Source: Alishewanella agri BL06 (GTDB lineage Bacteria > Pseudomonadota > Gammaproteobacteria > Enterobacterales > Alteromonadaceae). Taken from it: a stretch of 64,000 nucleotides of DNA. Numbering within the stretch: the stretch's first letter is position 1; each line of letters starts with the position of its first letter. A program made the position numbers and the translations under genes. Shown here in pieces: positions 8,938 through 16,381 of the stretch. The stretch covers positions 215,493-279,492 of the forward strand of contig NZ_AKKU01000025.1 of the NCBI RefSeq assembly GCF_000272005.1. Direction: 5' to 3'. The notes under the pieces were generated by a model that saw only the letters and a list, made by a program, of their open reading frames with translations, did not search any database and was not told the origin of the DNA.

Positions 8938-9822
8938 ATGTCCTGCCAATTGCAAGCCGCAATAATGCCGCTACAAAACTTTCCGGAAATTGTGCCTATT
9001 TTGTCGGGTGGCGGTACCCGCCTTAGTTGTCATATTGGTATTCTGCAGGCGCTGGCAGAGCTGGGATTACGCTACCGGCATTTGGTTGGGGTATCTGGGG
9101 GCAGTATTGTCGCCGCCTTTTGTGCCGCGGGTTGGCCATTATCCCGCATTGAACAACTTGCGCTAAATACCGACTTTCGGCGGTTTAAAGGCATTTCGTT
9201 AACCACCTTATTACGAACGGGTGGCCTCTGTAATGGTAACCGTTTTGAGCAATGGCTGGATGAGAAACTGGAGGGGCGGACTTTTGCCGATCTGCAGTTG
9301 GATCTGCACGTTCTGGCCACCGATATCAGTGGTGGCGGGCCGGTGGTATTCAGCCGGCAACTGACGCCGGATTTACCGGTTTCTGCCGCCATCCGCTATT
9401 CGATGTCGATCCCGCTGTTTTTTTCGTTTAAAAGCTATCGCAATAAAGTACTGACAGATGGCGTGATTTTGTCGGAAGATGCGCTGCACTATGATTGGTC
9501 AGGGCAGGGGCTGCCATTGGTTTGCTTTCGCCTGAAAAGTGAGAGTGAAACCCGGCCCATTCGTACCAGCCGCTATTTACCTGTTTTGTCCTATATGCAG
9601 ATGTTGATTCAAACCTTTATGAACGCGGTATCGCGCGAATATGTGCATGCAGAGTACTGGCACAATACAGTGGTGGTAAATACCGGGGAGGTGTCGGCAG
9701 TCAACTTTGAATTAACGGTGGCGCAAAAGCAAACGTTGTATCAGCAAGGTTATAAGACGGCGTTGGATATCGTGCCACGTAAATTACCCCAGTTATTTTT
9801 GCCTGCTGTCGCCGGTGGCTAG
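8938..9822 (+). CDS. Patatin-like phospholipase
   Basis: 294 residues with the full patatin signature. The oxyanion loop is SGGGTR (23-28). The nucleophile elbow is GVSGG with S53, and the catalytic dyad Asp is D174 in TDG. The family hydrolyses acyl ester bonds of lipids. No signal peptide is seen, so the enzyme is probably cytoplasmic or membrane-associated. The ATG at 8938 and another at 8965 are both possible; neither has a strong ribosome site. Transcribed away from the ECF operon. Confidence 0.9.
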   Translation: MSCQLQAAIMPLQNFPEIVPILSGGGTRLSCHIGILQALAELGLRYRHLVGVSGGSIVAAFCAAGWPLSRIEQLALNTDFRRFKGISLTTLLRTGGLCNGNRFEQWLDEKLEGRTFADLQLDLHVLATDISGGGPVVFSRQLTPDLPVSAAIRYSMSIPLFFSFKSYRNKVLTDGVILSEDALHYDWSGQGLPLVCFRLKSESETRPIRTSRYLPVLSYMQMLIQTFMNAVSREYVHAEYWHNTVVVNTGEVSAVNFELTVAQKQTLYQQGYKTALDIVPRKLPQLFLPAVAGG

Positions 9823-9908
9823 GGCCTGAAGCAGAACTGGCCTGACCTGACTAGGCGGGCGTCGCTCAGACTGTTAGCATGCAACTTTTTGCTGACAGGA
9901 AGCCGTTG

Positions 9909-10295
9909 ATGCATCGAACTGAGTTTAAAGTGCGTGATTATGAGTGCGATATGCAAGGTATCGTCAATAACGCGGTGTATTTCAATTACCTGGAACATGC
10001 GCGGCATGAGTTTTTGCATAGCCGGCAGATCGACTTCGCGGCGTTGGCCAGAGCGAAGGTCAATCTGGTCGTCGTCCGGGCGGAGATGGATTATAAAGCC
10101 TCACTAACCAGTGGTGACCAGTTTTACGTCACAACGCAGTATCAGCCGGTTTCCCGCTTGCGCTTTGGCTTTAAACAACAGGTCTGGCGCAGTGCTGACC
10201 AAAAGTTGATGTTAGAGGCGCTGATCACGGGTACTGCGCTGAATGAAGCGGGTAAACCCTTTTTACCGCCTGAGTTACAGTTGCTGCTGGATTAG
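9909..10295 (+). CDS. Acyl-CoA thioesterase, 4-hydroxybenzoyl-CoA thioesterase (hotdog) family
   Basis: 128 residues of a single hotdog domain. The motif YECDMQGIVNNAVYFNYLEHARHEFL contains the family Asp (D14) and NN-Y pattern of the 4HBT/YbgC group. The upstream frame opens at 9879, but the ATG at 9909 has an AGGA ribosome site at 9897-9900 and starts just before the conserved first strand (MHRTEFKVRDYE), so I use it. Substrate is unknown. It follows the patatin gene by 86 nt in the same direction; both act on acyl esters, which may be chance. Confidence 0.88.
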   Translation: MHRTEFKVRDYECDMQGIVNNAVYFNYLEHARHEFLHSRQIDFAALARAKVNLVVVRAEMDYKASLTSGDQFYVTTQYQPVSRLRFGFKQQVWRSADQKLMLEALITGTALNEAGKPFLPPELQLLLD

Positions 10296-10346
10296 CGCCA
10301 GATGAGGCTGCCAGCAGGCAGCCTCAGAATAACCAAGAGAAAGAAA

Positions 10347-10748
10347 TTATCCGTGCTGACTTACTTTGAGTAAGTCGCCTATAACAAAGCGCAAGGTGCG
10401 TCTTAAGATCTTCACCTGTACTTGCTCGCCGGTCGTTTTACCAAGCAATGCTTGCCCCAGTGGCGACCAGATTGAGATGACTGAACCACTGCTATCCGCT
10501 TTGGGATCGGCACTTAGCGTAACCCAGCAGGCATCGCCATCCGGTAATGCAATTAAACGTACCGTGCAGCCTGGCGCGGCCCGTAACGGCTTGCCAGCTC
10601 TGGCCCGTCGTTGTGGGCAATCCTCCAGAAAGCGAAGTATTTGTGCCAGTCGGGTTGGTTGTAGCGGCAGCCAACTGGCGCGCAGCAAATAGCGCTCAAT
10701 TGCCGATAACGGCAAATCTTGTAAAGAACTACGATGCAGCACAGGCAT
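10347..10748 (-). CDS. GreA/GreB-family C-terminal domain protein (Rnk-like)
   Basis: 133 residues. The C-terminal half carries the GreA/GreB C-terminal fold, with VTLSADPKADSSGSVISIWSPLGQALLGKTTGEQVQV matching the S-P-L/I-G-x-A-L-L-G-x-x-x-G-D/E signature. The N-terminal half is short and lacks the long acidic coiled coil of GreA, like Rnk, which binds RNA polymerase without cleavage activity. The start is ambiguous. GGAGG abuts the ATG at 10748 with no spacing, but it sits 6 nt before a GTG at 10742, which may be the true start. A TTG at 10757 is also in frame. Confidence 0.82.
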   Translation of the reverse strand: MPVLHRSSLQDLPLSAIERYLLRASWLPLQPTRLAQILRFLEDCPQRRARAGKPLRAAPGCTVRLIALPDGDACWVTLSADPKADSSGSVISIWSPLGQALLGKTTGEQVQVKILRRTLRFVIGDLLKVSQHG

Positions 10749-11303
10749 CCTCCGCAAAGTTCAGCGTAAAAACGTAAAAGCAGTAAACAGGGAAAGGTGT
10801 ACTCCGGGCGCGACAAAGCGCACCCGGCTTAGAGCTGGAAGGCGGTAGCGAAACTCAGTTTGGTAGACCACAGGGTCGTAAGCACAGACGTACTCCGGTA
10901 AATCTTGGGGTGGCAGCGATAAGCGGGCCGCGACATACCATAGCAAAGTTGCCGGTAAATGCAAGCCGGGTTACCGGGCCCTGCTCATTGTGAGGGCCCG
11001 TAGCCAGTGTTATCACTGTGCGGTATGCAAATTTCGCGAATATTGTAATTAAATTACAAGATAACTTGTGCGGATTAATAAGTACTGATGCTAGCAATTT
11101 AATTTGCCATTTAATTAATAAGCGTTAAAAATCAAACTATTATTTTATTTTAGGTGTGTAATTCAATTCGAGGTACGTACAGGTTAATTTTTCTAACCTA
11201 TCTCTTTAGATCTTCTCGTTTGTCAGTTATTGATGGTTTTTGTAAATTTATTACGTGCCACACACTAGGCACGCCAAATAAATTTTTGCAGGAGAGACCA
11301 GAG
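10749..11303. other. Intergenic region of about 550 bp with palindromes
   Basis: No convincing gene is seen. A minus-strand frame at 10761-10964 starts only with TTG and has no recognisable family. A hairpin CGGGCCCT-N10-AGGGCCCG lies at 10975-11000. A near-perfect palindrome TTGTAATT-a-AATTACAA lies at 11043-11059. Two leader hairpins follow: GGTTA-N7-TAACC at 11182-11198 and CGTGCC-N8-GGCACG at 11254-11273. The second half is very AT-rich and must hold the promoter of the gene at 11304. Confidence 0.6.
11043..11059. promoter_or_regulatory. Palindromic operator candidate
   Basis: TTGTAATT and AATTACAA flank a single A. The site lies in the AT-rich region about 245 bp before the exported TPR-like gene. 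It has the size and symmetry of a dimeric regulator site, but no regulator can be named. Confidence 0.35.
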
Positions 11304-11828
11304 ATGACTTTTTCAACATCAAAATTATGCGCCGGTTTGACGGTACTAATGTTGTCGTCAAGTCCATTGCTCGCTTCTGCCGCGGGTAATGCTTACCAAA
11401 TGGGCTTGCCGGAGGACGCGCCGGGTGCTGAGCTGATCAAAGCCGGTCAGTTCCAGGCGGGAATTGCACAGGCGCAGAGCCCACAGCAAGCGGATACCGA
11501 TCCGTTTTTCCGGCAGCTGAGTTTGTGCGTTGCCTATAGCCGGACTGCTGATTTTACAGCGGCAGCCACTGCCTGTAACGATGCGGTACAACGCGCTGGC
11601 GCTTTACAAGCGGTACCGCGTTCGGCGAAACGTGAAATGCGCGCGCTGGCATTGAACAACAGAGCAGTAATGAATCTGTTAGCAGGCGACAAAGTCGCTG
11701 CGTTGCAGGATCTGATGCAAGCCGTGCGCCTGGATAATGCAGAGCTGATGCTGGCAAACCTGCAGCGCCTGACGCAGAGCATCAATGGTGTTGAAGCGCC
11801 ACAATTAGCCTTGCAAGCTGCCGAGTAA
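11304..11828 (+). CDS. Exported TPR-like protein of unknown function
   Basis: 174 residues. A signal peptide (about 1-25, LCAGLTVLMLSSSPLLASAAG) is followed by helical repeats resembling tetratricopeptides (FFRQLSLCVAYSRTADFTAAATACNDAVQRA and ALALNNRAVMNLLAGDKVAALQDLMQAVRLD). The frame extends upstream to 11154, but AGGAGAG at 11290-11296 and the signal peptide set the ATG at 11304. Probably a periplasmic protein-interaction scaffold. A long AT-rich leader with hairpins precedes it. Confidence 0.8.
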   Translation: MTFSTSKLCAGLTVLMLSSSPLLASAAGNAYQMGLPEDAPGAELIKAGQFQAGIAQAQSPQQADTDPFFRQLSLCVAYSRTADFTAAATACNDAVQRAGALQAVPRSAKREMRALALNNRAVMNLLAGDKVAALQDLMQAVRLDNAELMLANLQRLTQSINGVEAPQLALQAAE

Positions 11829-11847
11829 GTCGTATCGGTTTAGTCAA

Positions 11848-11871
11848 AGCAGCCTGCGATTGCAGGCTGCT
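11848..11871 (+). terminator. Hairpin terminator candidate after the TPR-like gene
   Basis: AGCAGCCTGC (11848-11857) pairs perfectly with GCAGGCTGCT (11862-11871) around a GATT loop, 20 bp after the stop. The following T tract is weak (GCGTTAATT). Confidence 0.6.
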
Positions 11872-11998
11872 GCGTTAATTACCCATACCTTACGGCCAGG
11901 AGTTAGCCTTTCGGCTTTCAACTATTTTTGCAATAAATTTGTAAATTATTTACATGAAATCTATGCTTGTGTTCTGGATAAAAACCGGACTAAAGCTG

Positions 11999-12931
11999 AT
12001 GAAATCCCCTGTGATATTTTCGATACTGCTGCTAGTCAGCGCCTTGCCGCTCGTTGGCGCGACATCTGAGCCAGCCGACTCTTTTTGCACATCTGAGTTA
12101 TGTCAAACAGATTTTGTGAAGTTAGAAAAAATGGCATGGTATGGCAGTGGCATGGCTGCCACCATTGTTGCGACTGCTTATGCTACCGGTGAGGGCGTAC
12201 CTCAGGACGTTAAAAAAGCGCGCCGCCATATTAAGCAGGCAGCACGCTGGCGTGAACCTATGGGGATGCACGTCATGTCCAACTGGTTGCGTGCCGGCTT
12301 CATATTGGAGCAAGACATAGATAAGGCAGATGTCTGGTTGGAACGTGCGATTCGGGCAGGCTATTTGCCGGCGGCTTACGATAAGGCGAAATTGCTGTTA
12401 CAGCAAAATAATCCGCAAGCCGACCAGCAAGCGATCGCTTTGTTACAAACTGCAGAGCAAGGTTTTTACCTGCCAGCCCGTTATCTGTTGGCTAAGTTGT
12501 ACGTCGCGGGTATAGGTGTAGAATCGGATTTAGTGCAGGCCGCTCAGTTGTTTAAAAAGTTGGCACTGCAGGATTATGAAGATTCGCGTCAGCATTTTAG
12601 TGAGCTTTTGCAAGTACTGGAAGCGGTGAGTCAACAAGATGCGATTGCCGATCCGCAATTGTTGTCTGTTGTTAGCGAGCTTAAAACAGCCGGCGATATC
12701 GAGGTAATTCGAATCTATGGTCAACAGTTTAATACCGAAAGTGAGCTGAGTAATGTCAGGCAGCAACTCGCGGCATCGGGCTTGTACCAACCTGGGGCAA
12801 ACACCTCTTCGCGTATCCCCGGAAATTTATGTGGTCGTGGTACCGGACTCTGTTCCGTCGCATTTGACCGCGATAGTCTGGCCTCTGAAACCGCTATTAT
12901 TCTAAAAGATATTTTACGCTTTAACCGATAA
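11999..12931 (+). CDS. Exported Sel1-repeat protein
   Basis: About 310 residues. The signal peptide is MKSPVIFSILLLVSALPLVGA. Sel1-like repeats follow: ATAYATGEGVPQDVKKARRHIKQAA, then DKADVWLERAIRAGYLPAAYDKAKLL, then AKLYVAGIGVESDLVQAAQLFKKLA. The C-terminal third has no repeat and contains several Cys (CGRGTGLCSVAF). Probably a periplasmic scaffold; function unknown. The frame also has an ATG at 11954, which would add 15 residues. I prefer 11999 because it gives a clean signal peptide. Confidence 0.78.
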   Translation: MKSPVIFSILLLVSALPLVGATSEPADSFCTSELCQTDFVKLEKMAWYGSGMAATIVATAYATGEGVPQDVKKARRHIKQAARWREPMGMHVMSNWLRAGFILEQDIDKADVWLERAIRAGYLPAAYDKAKLLLQQNNPQADQQAIALLQTAEQGFYLPARYLLAKLYVAGIGVESDLVQAAQLFKKLALQDYEDSRQHFSELLQVLEAVSQQDAIADPQLLSVVSELKTAGDIEVIRIYGQQFNTESELSNVRQQLAASGLYQPGANTSSRIPGNLCGRGTGLCSVAFDRDSLASETAIILKDILRFNR

Positions 12932-12988
12932 GAAGACAGTCTGCCCAGCAACCCTGGGCAGATGCTATCACTTCTAACGATCTGGGCA

Positions 12989-13486
12989 CTACAGCAAATA
13001 GTCACTGCCATCTTTGGCAGTAAAGCTTTTTTCTGCCCGGCTGCGACAACTGATTTGCCGGCCACTGATTAGGCTGAACCAATGACACTCGGGTACCGTT
13101 GTTTGCAGCTGAATATCGTCAATACCTGCCGGATCCTGACTACCCTGCATACCGCGGCGATTCAGGACTAACTCGACATGGCGGCCATCATTTTGTAACA
13201 GTAAGGCTTCTGGTGTCTCACGATGACCAATCAGCGCGATAAATTGCGCCGGCTCTTGTAAACCACTGGTGCTGCCATCCTGAAAGAACGCCAGTAGTTG
13301 CTGGTAGTAGACAACATAACTTGCCACGTCTTTATGCGAACCCCGGGCCAGTGGAAAGGTTTTATCCAGAAAACCTTTTGAGTAATCCATCACCTGACGC
13401 ACATGCTGTTGATTCAGTTCGGTGATCAATTGGATCTGTTGCTGGATTTGCAGCTCCTGCTGCATTGGGTTAGCTAAAGTTGTCAT
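12989..13486 (-). CDS. Small protein resembling one domain of malate synthase G
   Basis: 165 residues. Residues about 35-130 match, from memory of the family, the non-catalytic domain just before the barrel core of malate synthase G. FLDKTFPLARGSHKDVASY corresponds to FLDexxPLxxGSHxDV, and LLQNDGRHVELVLNR...DPAGIDDIQLQ to LLKNxGLHxEIQID...DxAGVKDVxLE. The rest of the about 720-residue enzyme, including all catalytic residues, is missing, and no continuation is visible in other frames downstream. GAGGA lies about 8 nt before the ATG. It is divergent from a DUF3612-type regulator gene, a family often found beside glyoxylate-shunt genes. It is either a stand-alone domain with a new role or a remnant. 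Confidence 0.7.
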   Translation of the reverse strand: MTTLANPMQQELQIQQQIQLITELNQQHVRQVMDYSKGFLDKTFPLARGSHKDVASYVVYYQQLLAFFQDGSTSGLQEPAQFIALIGHRETPEALLLQNDGRHVELVLNRRGMQGSQDPAGIDDIQLQTTVPECHWFSLISGRQISCRSRAEKSFTAKDGSDYLL

Positions 13487-13571
13487 CTTCTGTTCCTCAT
13501 CGGGTAGGGTCGGTACTTGGCCTCTGATAAGGCTTAATCCTGGTTTTCGCGCCAGCTTTTGCTATTGCTTG

Positions 13572-13593
13572 AAAACTAGTCTAGATTAGTTTT
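13572..13593. promoter_or_regulatory. Inverted repeat in the divergent regulator promoter
   Basis: AAAACTA (13572-13578) and TAGTTTT (13587-13593) are separated by 8 bases, giving half-site spacing of about one and a half turns. The repeat lies between the malate-synthase-like gene and the regulator gene and is a candidate operator for the regulator. Confidence 0.4.
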
Positions 13594-13613
13594 AAGCATA
13601 ATTTCACAATAAA

Positions 13614-13636
13614 AATTTTACAGTGTGAATTTTACA
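13614..13636 (+). repeat. Direct repeat AATTTTACA at the regulator start
   Basis: AATTTTACA occurs at 13614-13622 and again at 13628-13636, 14 bp apart, the second ending 2 bp before the regulator ATG. TTTACA/TTTGCA repeats are typical of binding sites of RamB/ScfR-type regulators (family knowledge), so autoregulation is plausible. Confidence 0.4.
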
Positions 13637-13638
13637 AA

Positions 13639-15150
13639 ATGAAAGTGAACAAAAGTCTGCTACGAAAGTCCCATTTTTTGGGCACTAAAATAAGAAATTT
13701 GCGTAAACGCAATAACTTAACCATTGAAGATTTGTCGACCCGTTGTGTGCGGCTGAATCCGGAAGCGGCACCTTCGGTGTCGTATCTGTCGATGATTGAA
13801 CGCGGAAAAAGGGTGCCGGCCGTCGAAATGTTGGCAGTGATTGCGCAGGTATTTCAAAAAGAACTGGACTGGTTTTTAGATGGCGAAGCGGAAGAGCAGG
13901 ATTTGGTGCTGCCAAAACAAACCAAAGGCGGCTTAAATGGTATGCCGCTGGAGCCGGGCTTTTTGTTTAGTGGCGATATTCTGCAAATTGCCATTCCGGA
14001 GCTGCTGTCGCAAACCGGCACCAGCGGCCGGCAGTTTGCGCAACTACTGATCCGTGCGCATCAGGAGCATCACCAGAATCATTTTCCTGAGCTGGAGCGG
14101 GCGGCCGAGGAAGTCGGCTTAAAACGGTTGCCGTTATCGGTTGAGGAATTATTGGCCATCGTGCAACAACTGGGGCTGAGTATTCACTGGTTTGATGAAG
14201 CACCGCGCGAGTTAATCGACGAATTGGGTGTGCGCTCGAATAATATTCAGACCTCGTTTTTTGTGCCACCGCAGAGTTTGCATTTGCACCGTATCTTGCA
14301 GCAATGGCCAACCCGCCTGAAATATGAATTGGCGGTACATATCGGCCATGCAGTACTGCATAACAAAGATGGCGTGAAAAGTTCAATGGCAGTCGGCGGG
14401 GCGCATGACGATGTGTTTGCTGACAGCAGTAGCATGGCACCGCAGGACATTTTGCATGCCTGGCGCGACTTTGAGTCGAGTTTTTTTGCCGGTGCGCTGC
14501 TGTGCCCGAAACAGCCATTCCGGCAGTTGCTGGAGCGACGTGGCTACGAGATTGCCAGTCACTTGCAGGCTGAAGTGTCGGCTTCGGTGGCGATGCGGCG
14601 GATGACGGCAGTATCACCTTATCCGCACTGGCACTATTTTGATGCGTACAGCCCCGGTAAATTAAAGGCAGTGTATCGCGGTAATGGTATCCCGCTGCCC
14701 TGGGGCAATATGCGGCAAGTCCAGGATCCTTGCCAACACTGGGCGGTATTCCGGATGTTTGAAGTAAAAGAGTCGGGTAGTGCGGCGCAACTATCTTTAC
14801 TGGATGTGCAGGGACAACCGAGAATTTATTGCTGTGAGTCGACCAAGGTCAAAGATTTGGCCGGTAATGACCATGTATTATGTGCTGGTATTGATTTGAA
14901 TCCGGCTTTGGCGGCTCAGGGGCTGGATGCCGATGCGCTGGCGCAGGAGATGAAGGCACGTTGTATCAGTTACGGTGGCGCTGCTACTGTACCGCAAAGT
15001 ATTCAGACCACGCTAAAGCGAGTGGCAAATATTCTGAATATTAATTGGGTTAGCCGCAGTATGAATAAGCCAGCACAGCTGATTTGCGCCCGGGGCGGCA
15101 GTTGCCCGCGCTCGCCCAGTTGCTATCAATGTCCGGGCAGCAGCAGTTAA
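13639..15150 (+). CDS. XRE-family transcriptional regulator, DUF3612/ScfR type
   Basis: 503 residues. An N-terminal helix-turn-helix of the XRE type (about 14-80, LGTKIRNLRKRNNLTIEDLS...SYLSMIERGKRVP) is followed by a long ligand-binding region. Its centre holds ELAVHIGHAVLH (231-241), which resembles the HExxH helix of DUF955/ImmA-IrrE proteins with the Glu replaced by Ile. The C-terminus has four Cys at 483, 489, 495 and 498. This layout is that of short-chain-fatty-acid regulators such as RamB and of DUF3612 proteins, which usually control glyoxylate or acetate metabolism. The adjacent malate-synthase-like gene fits that. ppk2 follows 13 nt downstream. Confidence 0.85.
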   Translation: MKVNKSLLRKSHFLGTKIRNLRKRNNLTIEDLSTRCVRLNPEAAPSVSYLSMIERGKRVPAVEMLAVIAQVFQKELDWFLDGEAEEQDLVLPKQTKGGLNGMPLEPGFLFSGDILQIAIPELLSQTGTSGRQFAQLLIRAHQEHHQNHFPELERAAEEVGLKRLPLSVEELLAIVQQLGLSIHWFDEAPRELIDELGVRSNNIQTSFFVPPQSLHLHRILQQWPTRLKYELAVHIGHAVLHNKDGVKSSMAVGGAHDDVFADSSSMAPQDILHAWRDFESSFFAGALLCPKQPFRQLLERRGYEIASHLQAEVSASVAMRRMTAVSPYPHWHYFDAYSPGKLKAVYRGNGIPLPWGNMRQVQDPCQHWAVFRMFEVKESGSAAQLSLLDVQGQPRIYCCESTKVKDLAGNDHVLCAGIDLNPALAAQGLDADALAQEMKARCISYGGAATVPQSIQTTLKRVANILNINWVSRSMNKPAQLICARGGSCPRSPSCYQCPGSSS

Positions 15151-15163
15151 CACAGGAGAGCCA

Positions 15164-16270
15164 ATGACGGAAATTCAGCAAACAGCAACACCTCAGACCG
15201 TCGCTACTGCGCCGGACCCGCAAACCGAGCAGGTCAGTCAACGGTTAACCGCCAGTCAGCAAGCCAAGGCAGTGGCGATTGAGGACATTATTGCAGCCCG
15301 GGCAGCTGGCGATTTACATCAGTTATCACAGCATCTGTTAGCGATGCTGGATGGTTTGTCGCCTGATGACCTGAGTCAACTTAGCAAGGCGCTACTAAAA
15401 GGGGAGTCAGCACAAACCGAAAAACGCCGCGAAAAAGCCGACCAGCAATTACGGCAGGACTGGCGTGATGGTGGTTATCCTTATCAAAACCGGCTTAGTC
15501 GAAAAAGTTATGAGCAGCAGAAATATCATCTGCAAGTGGAGTTATTAAAGTTACAACGTTGGATAAAAGCCACCGGACAACGGGTAGTTATCCTGTTTGA
15601 AGGGCGGGATGCCGCCGGTAAAGGCGGTACCATTAAACGTTTTATGGAACATTTAAACCCACGTGGCGCACGGGTAGTGGCGTTGCAAAAACCCAGTGAG
15701 GCAGAGCAAGGGCAATGGTATTTTCAGCGTTATGTTGCTGAATTACCAACCAAAGGCGAAGTAGTGCTGTTTGACCGCTCCTGGTATAACAGAGCCGGTG
15801 TCGAGCGGGTGATGGGCTTTTGTAGCGATGAGGAGTATCAGGAATTTATGTTGCAGGTACCGGAGTTCGAACGCCAACTGGTACGTAGTGGTATCCATCT
15901 GATTAAGCTTTGGTTTTCAGTCAGTCGCGACGAGCAACGTCGTCGTTTTACTGAGCGTGAGGCCCATCCGTTAAAACAATGGAAGTTAAGCCCGGTCGAT
16001 TTAGCCTCGCTGGATAAATGGGATCACTATACGAAAGCAAAAGAGGCGATGTTTGCCTGCACGGATACCAGCTATGCGCCCTGGACCGTGATTAAATCCG
16101 ATTGTAAAAAACGCGCCCGCCTAAACGCGATGCGCTATGTGCTGCAGCGTTTGCCTTACGAGAACAAAGACGCCGCTGTCGTCGGAGTGCCGGATCCGCT
16201 GCTGGTGGGGCGTGCCAACGTGATTTTCGAACAGGGCGAACATGGTTTTCTACTGGAAACGAGTGCCTGA
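15164..16270 (+). CDS. ppk2: Polyphosphate kinase 2
   Basis: 368 residues. Residues about 115-345 form the PPK2 core, with Walker A EGRDAAGKGG (146-155), Walker B and lid VLFDRSWYNRAGVERVMGFC (201-220), and RRRFTEREAHPLKQWKLSP. It transfers phosphate between polyphosphate and nucleoside diphosphates in the cytoplasm. An N-terminal extension of about 110 residues, rich in Gln and Ala, is longer than in single-domain PPK2 of about 270-300 residues. An AGGAG site lies at 15154-15158. It starts 13 nt after the XRE regulator and is probably co-transcribed with it. Confidence 0.95.
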   Translation: MTEIQQTATPQTVATAPDPQTEQVSQRLTASQQAKAVAIEDIIAARAAGDLHQLSQHLLAMLDGLSPDDLSQLSKALLKGESAQTEKRREKADQQLRQDWRDGGYPYQNRLSRKSYEQQKYHLQVELLKLQRWIKATGQRVVILFEGRDAAGKGGTIKRFMEHLNPRGARVVALQKPSEAEQGQWYFQRYVAELPTKGEVVLFDRSWYNRAGVERVMGFCSDEEYQEFMLQVPEFERQLVRSGIHLIKLWFSVSRDEQRRRFTEREAHPLKQWKLSPVDLASLDKWDHYTKAKEAMFACTDTSYAPWTVIKSDCKKRARLNAMRYVLQRLPYENKDAAVVGVPDPLLVGRANVIFEQGEHGFLLETSA

Positions 16271-16381
16271 GTCGGCCCTCATACTTTGTTACAACTTAAT
16301 CGCCAGCCAAAAATTGGCAAGGTGCGCCGGAGGGCGTAAGATGAGTTGTTAACTCTCTCCCGCGTATAACAGGACATAACA

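Noticed and set aside
10761-10964. 67-codon minus-strand frame upstream of the Rnk-like gene
   Set aside because: Only a TTG start, no ribosome site and no recognisable family; kept as non-coding, though not strictly excluded.
13967-14617. 216-codon frame antisense to the DUF3612-type regulator
   Set aside because: Pro/Ser/Arg-rich shadow translation; the plus strand encodes a clear protein.
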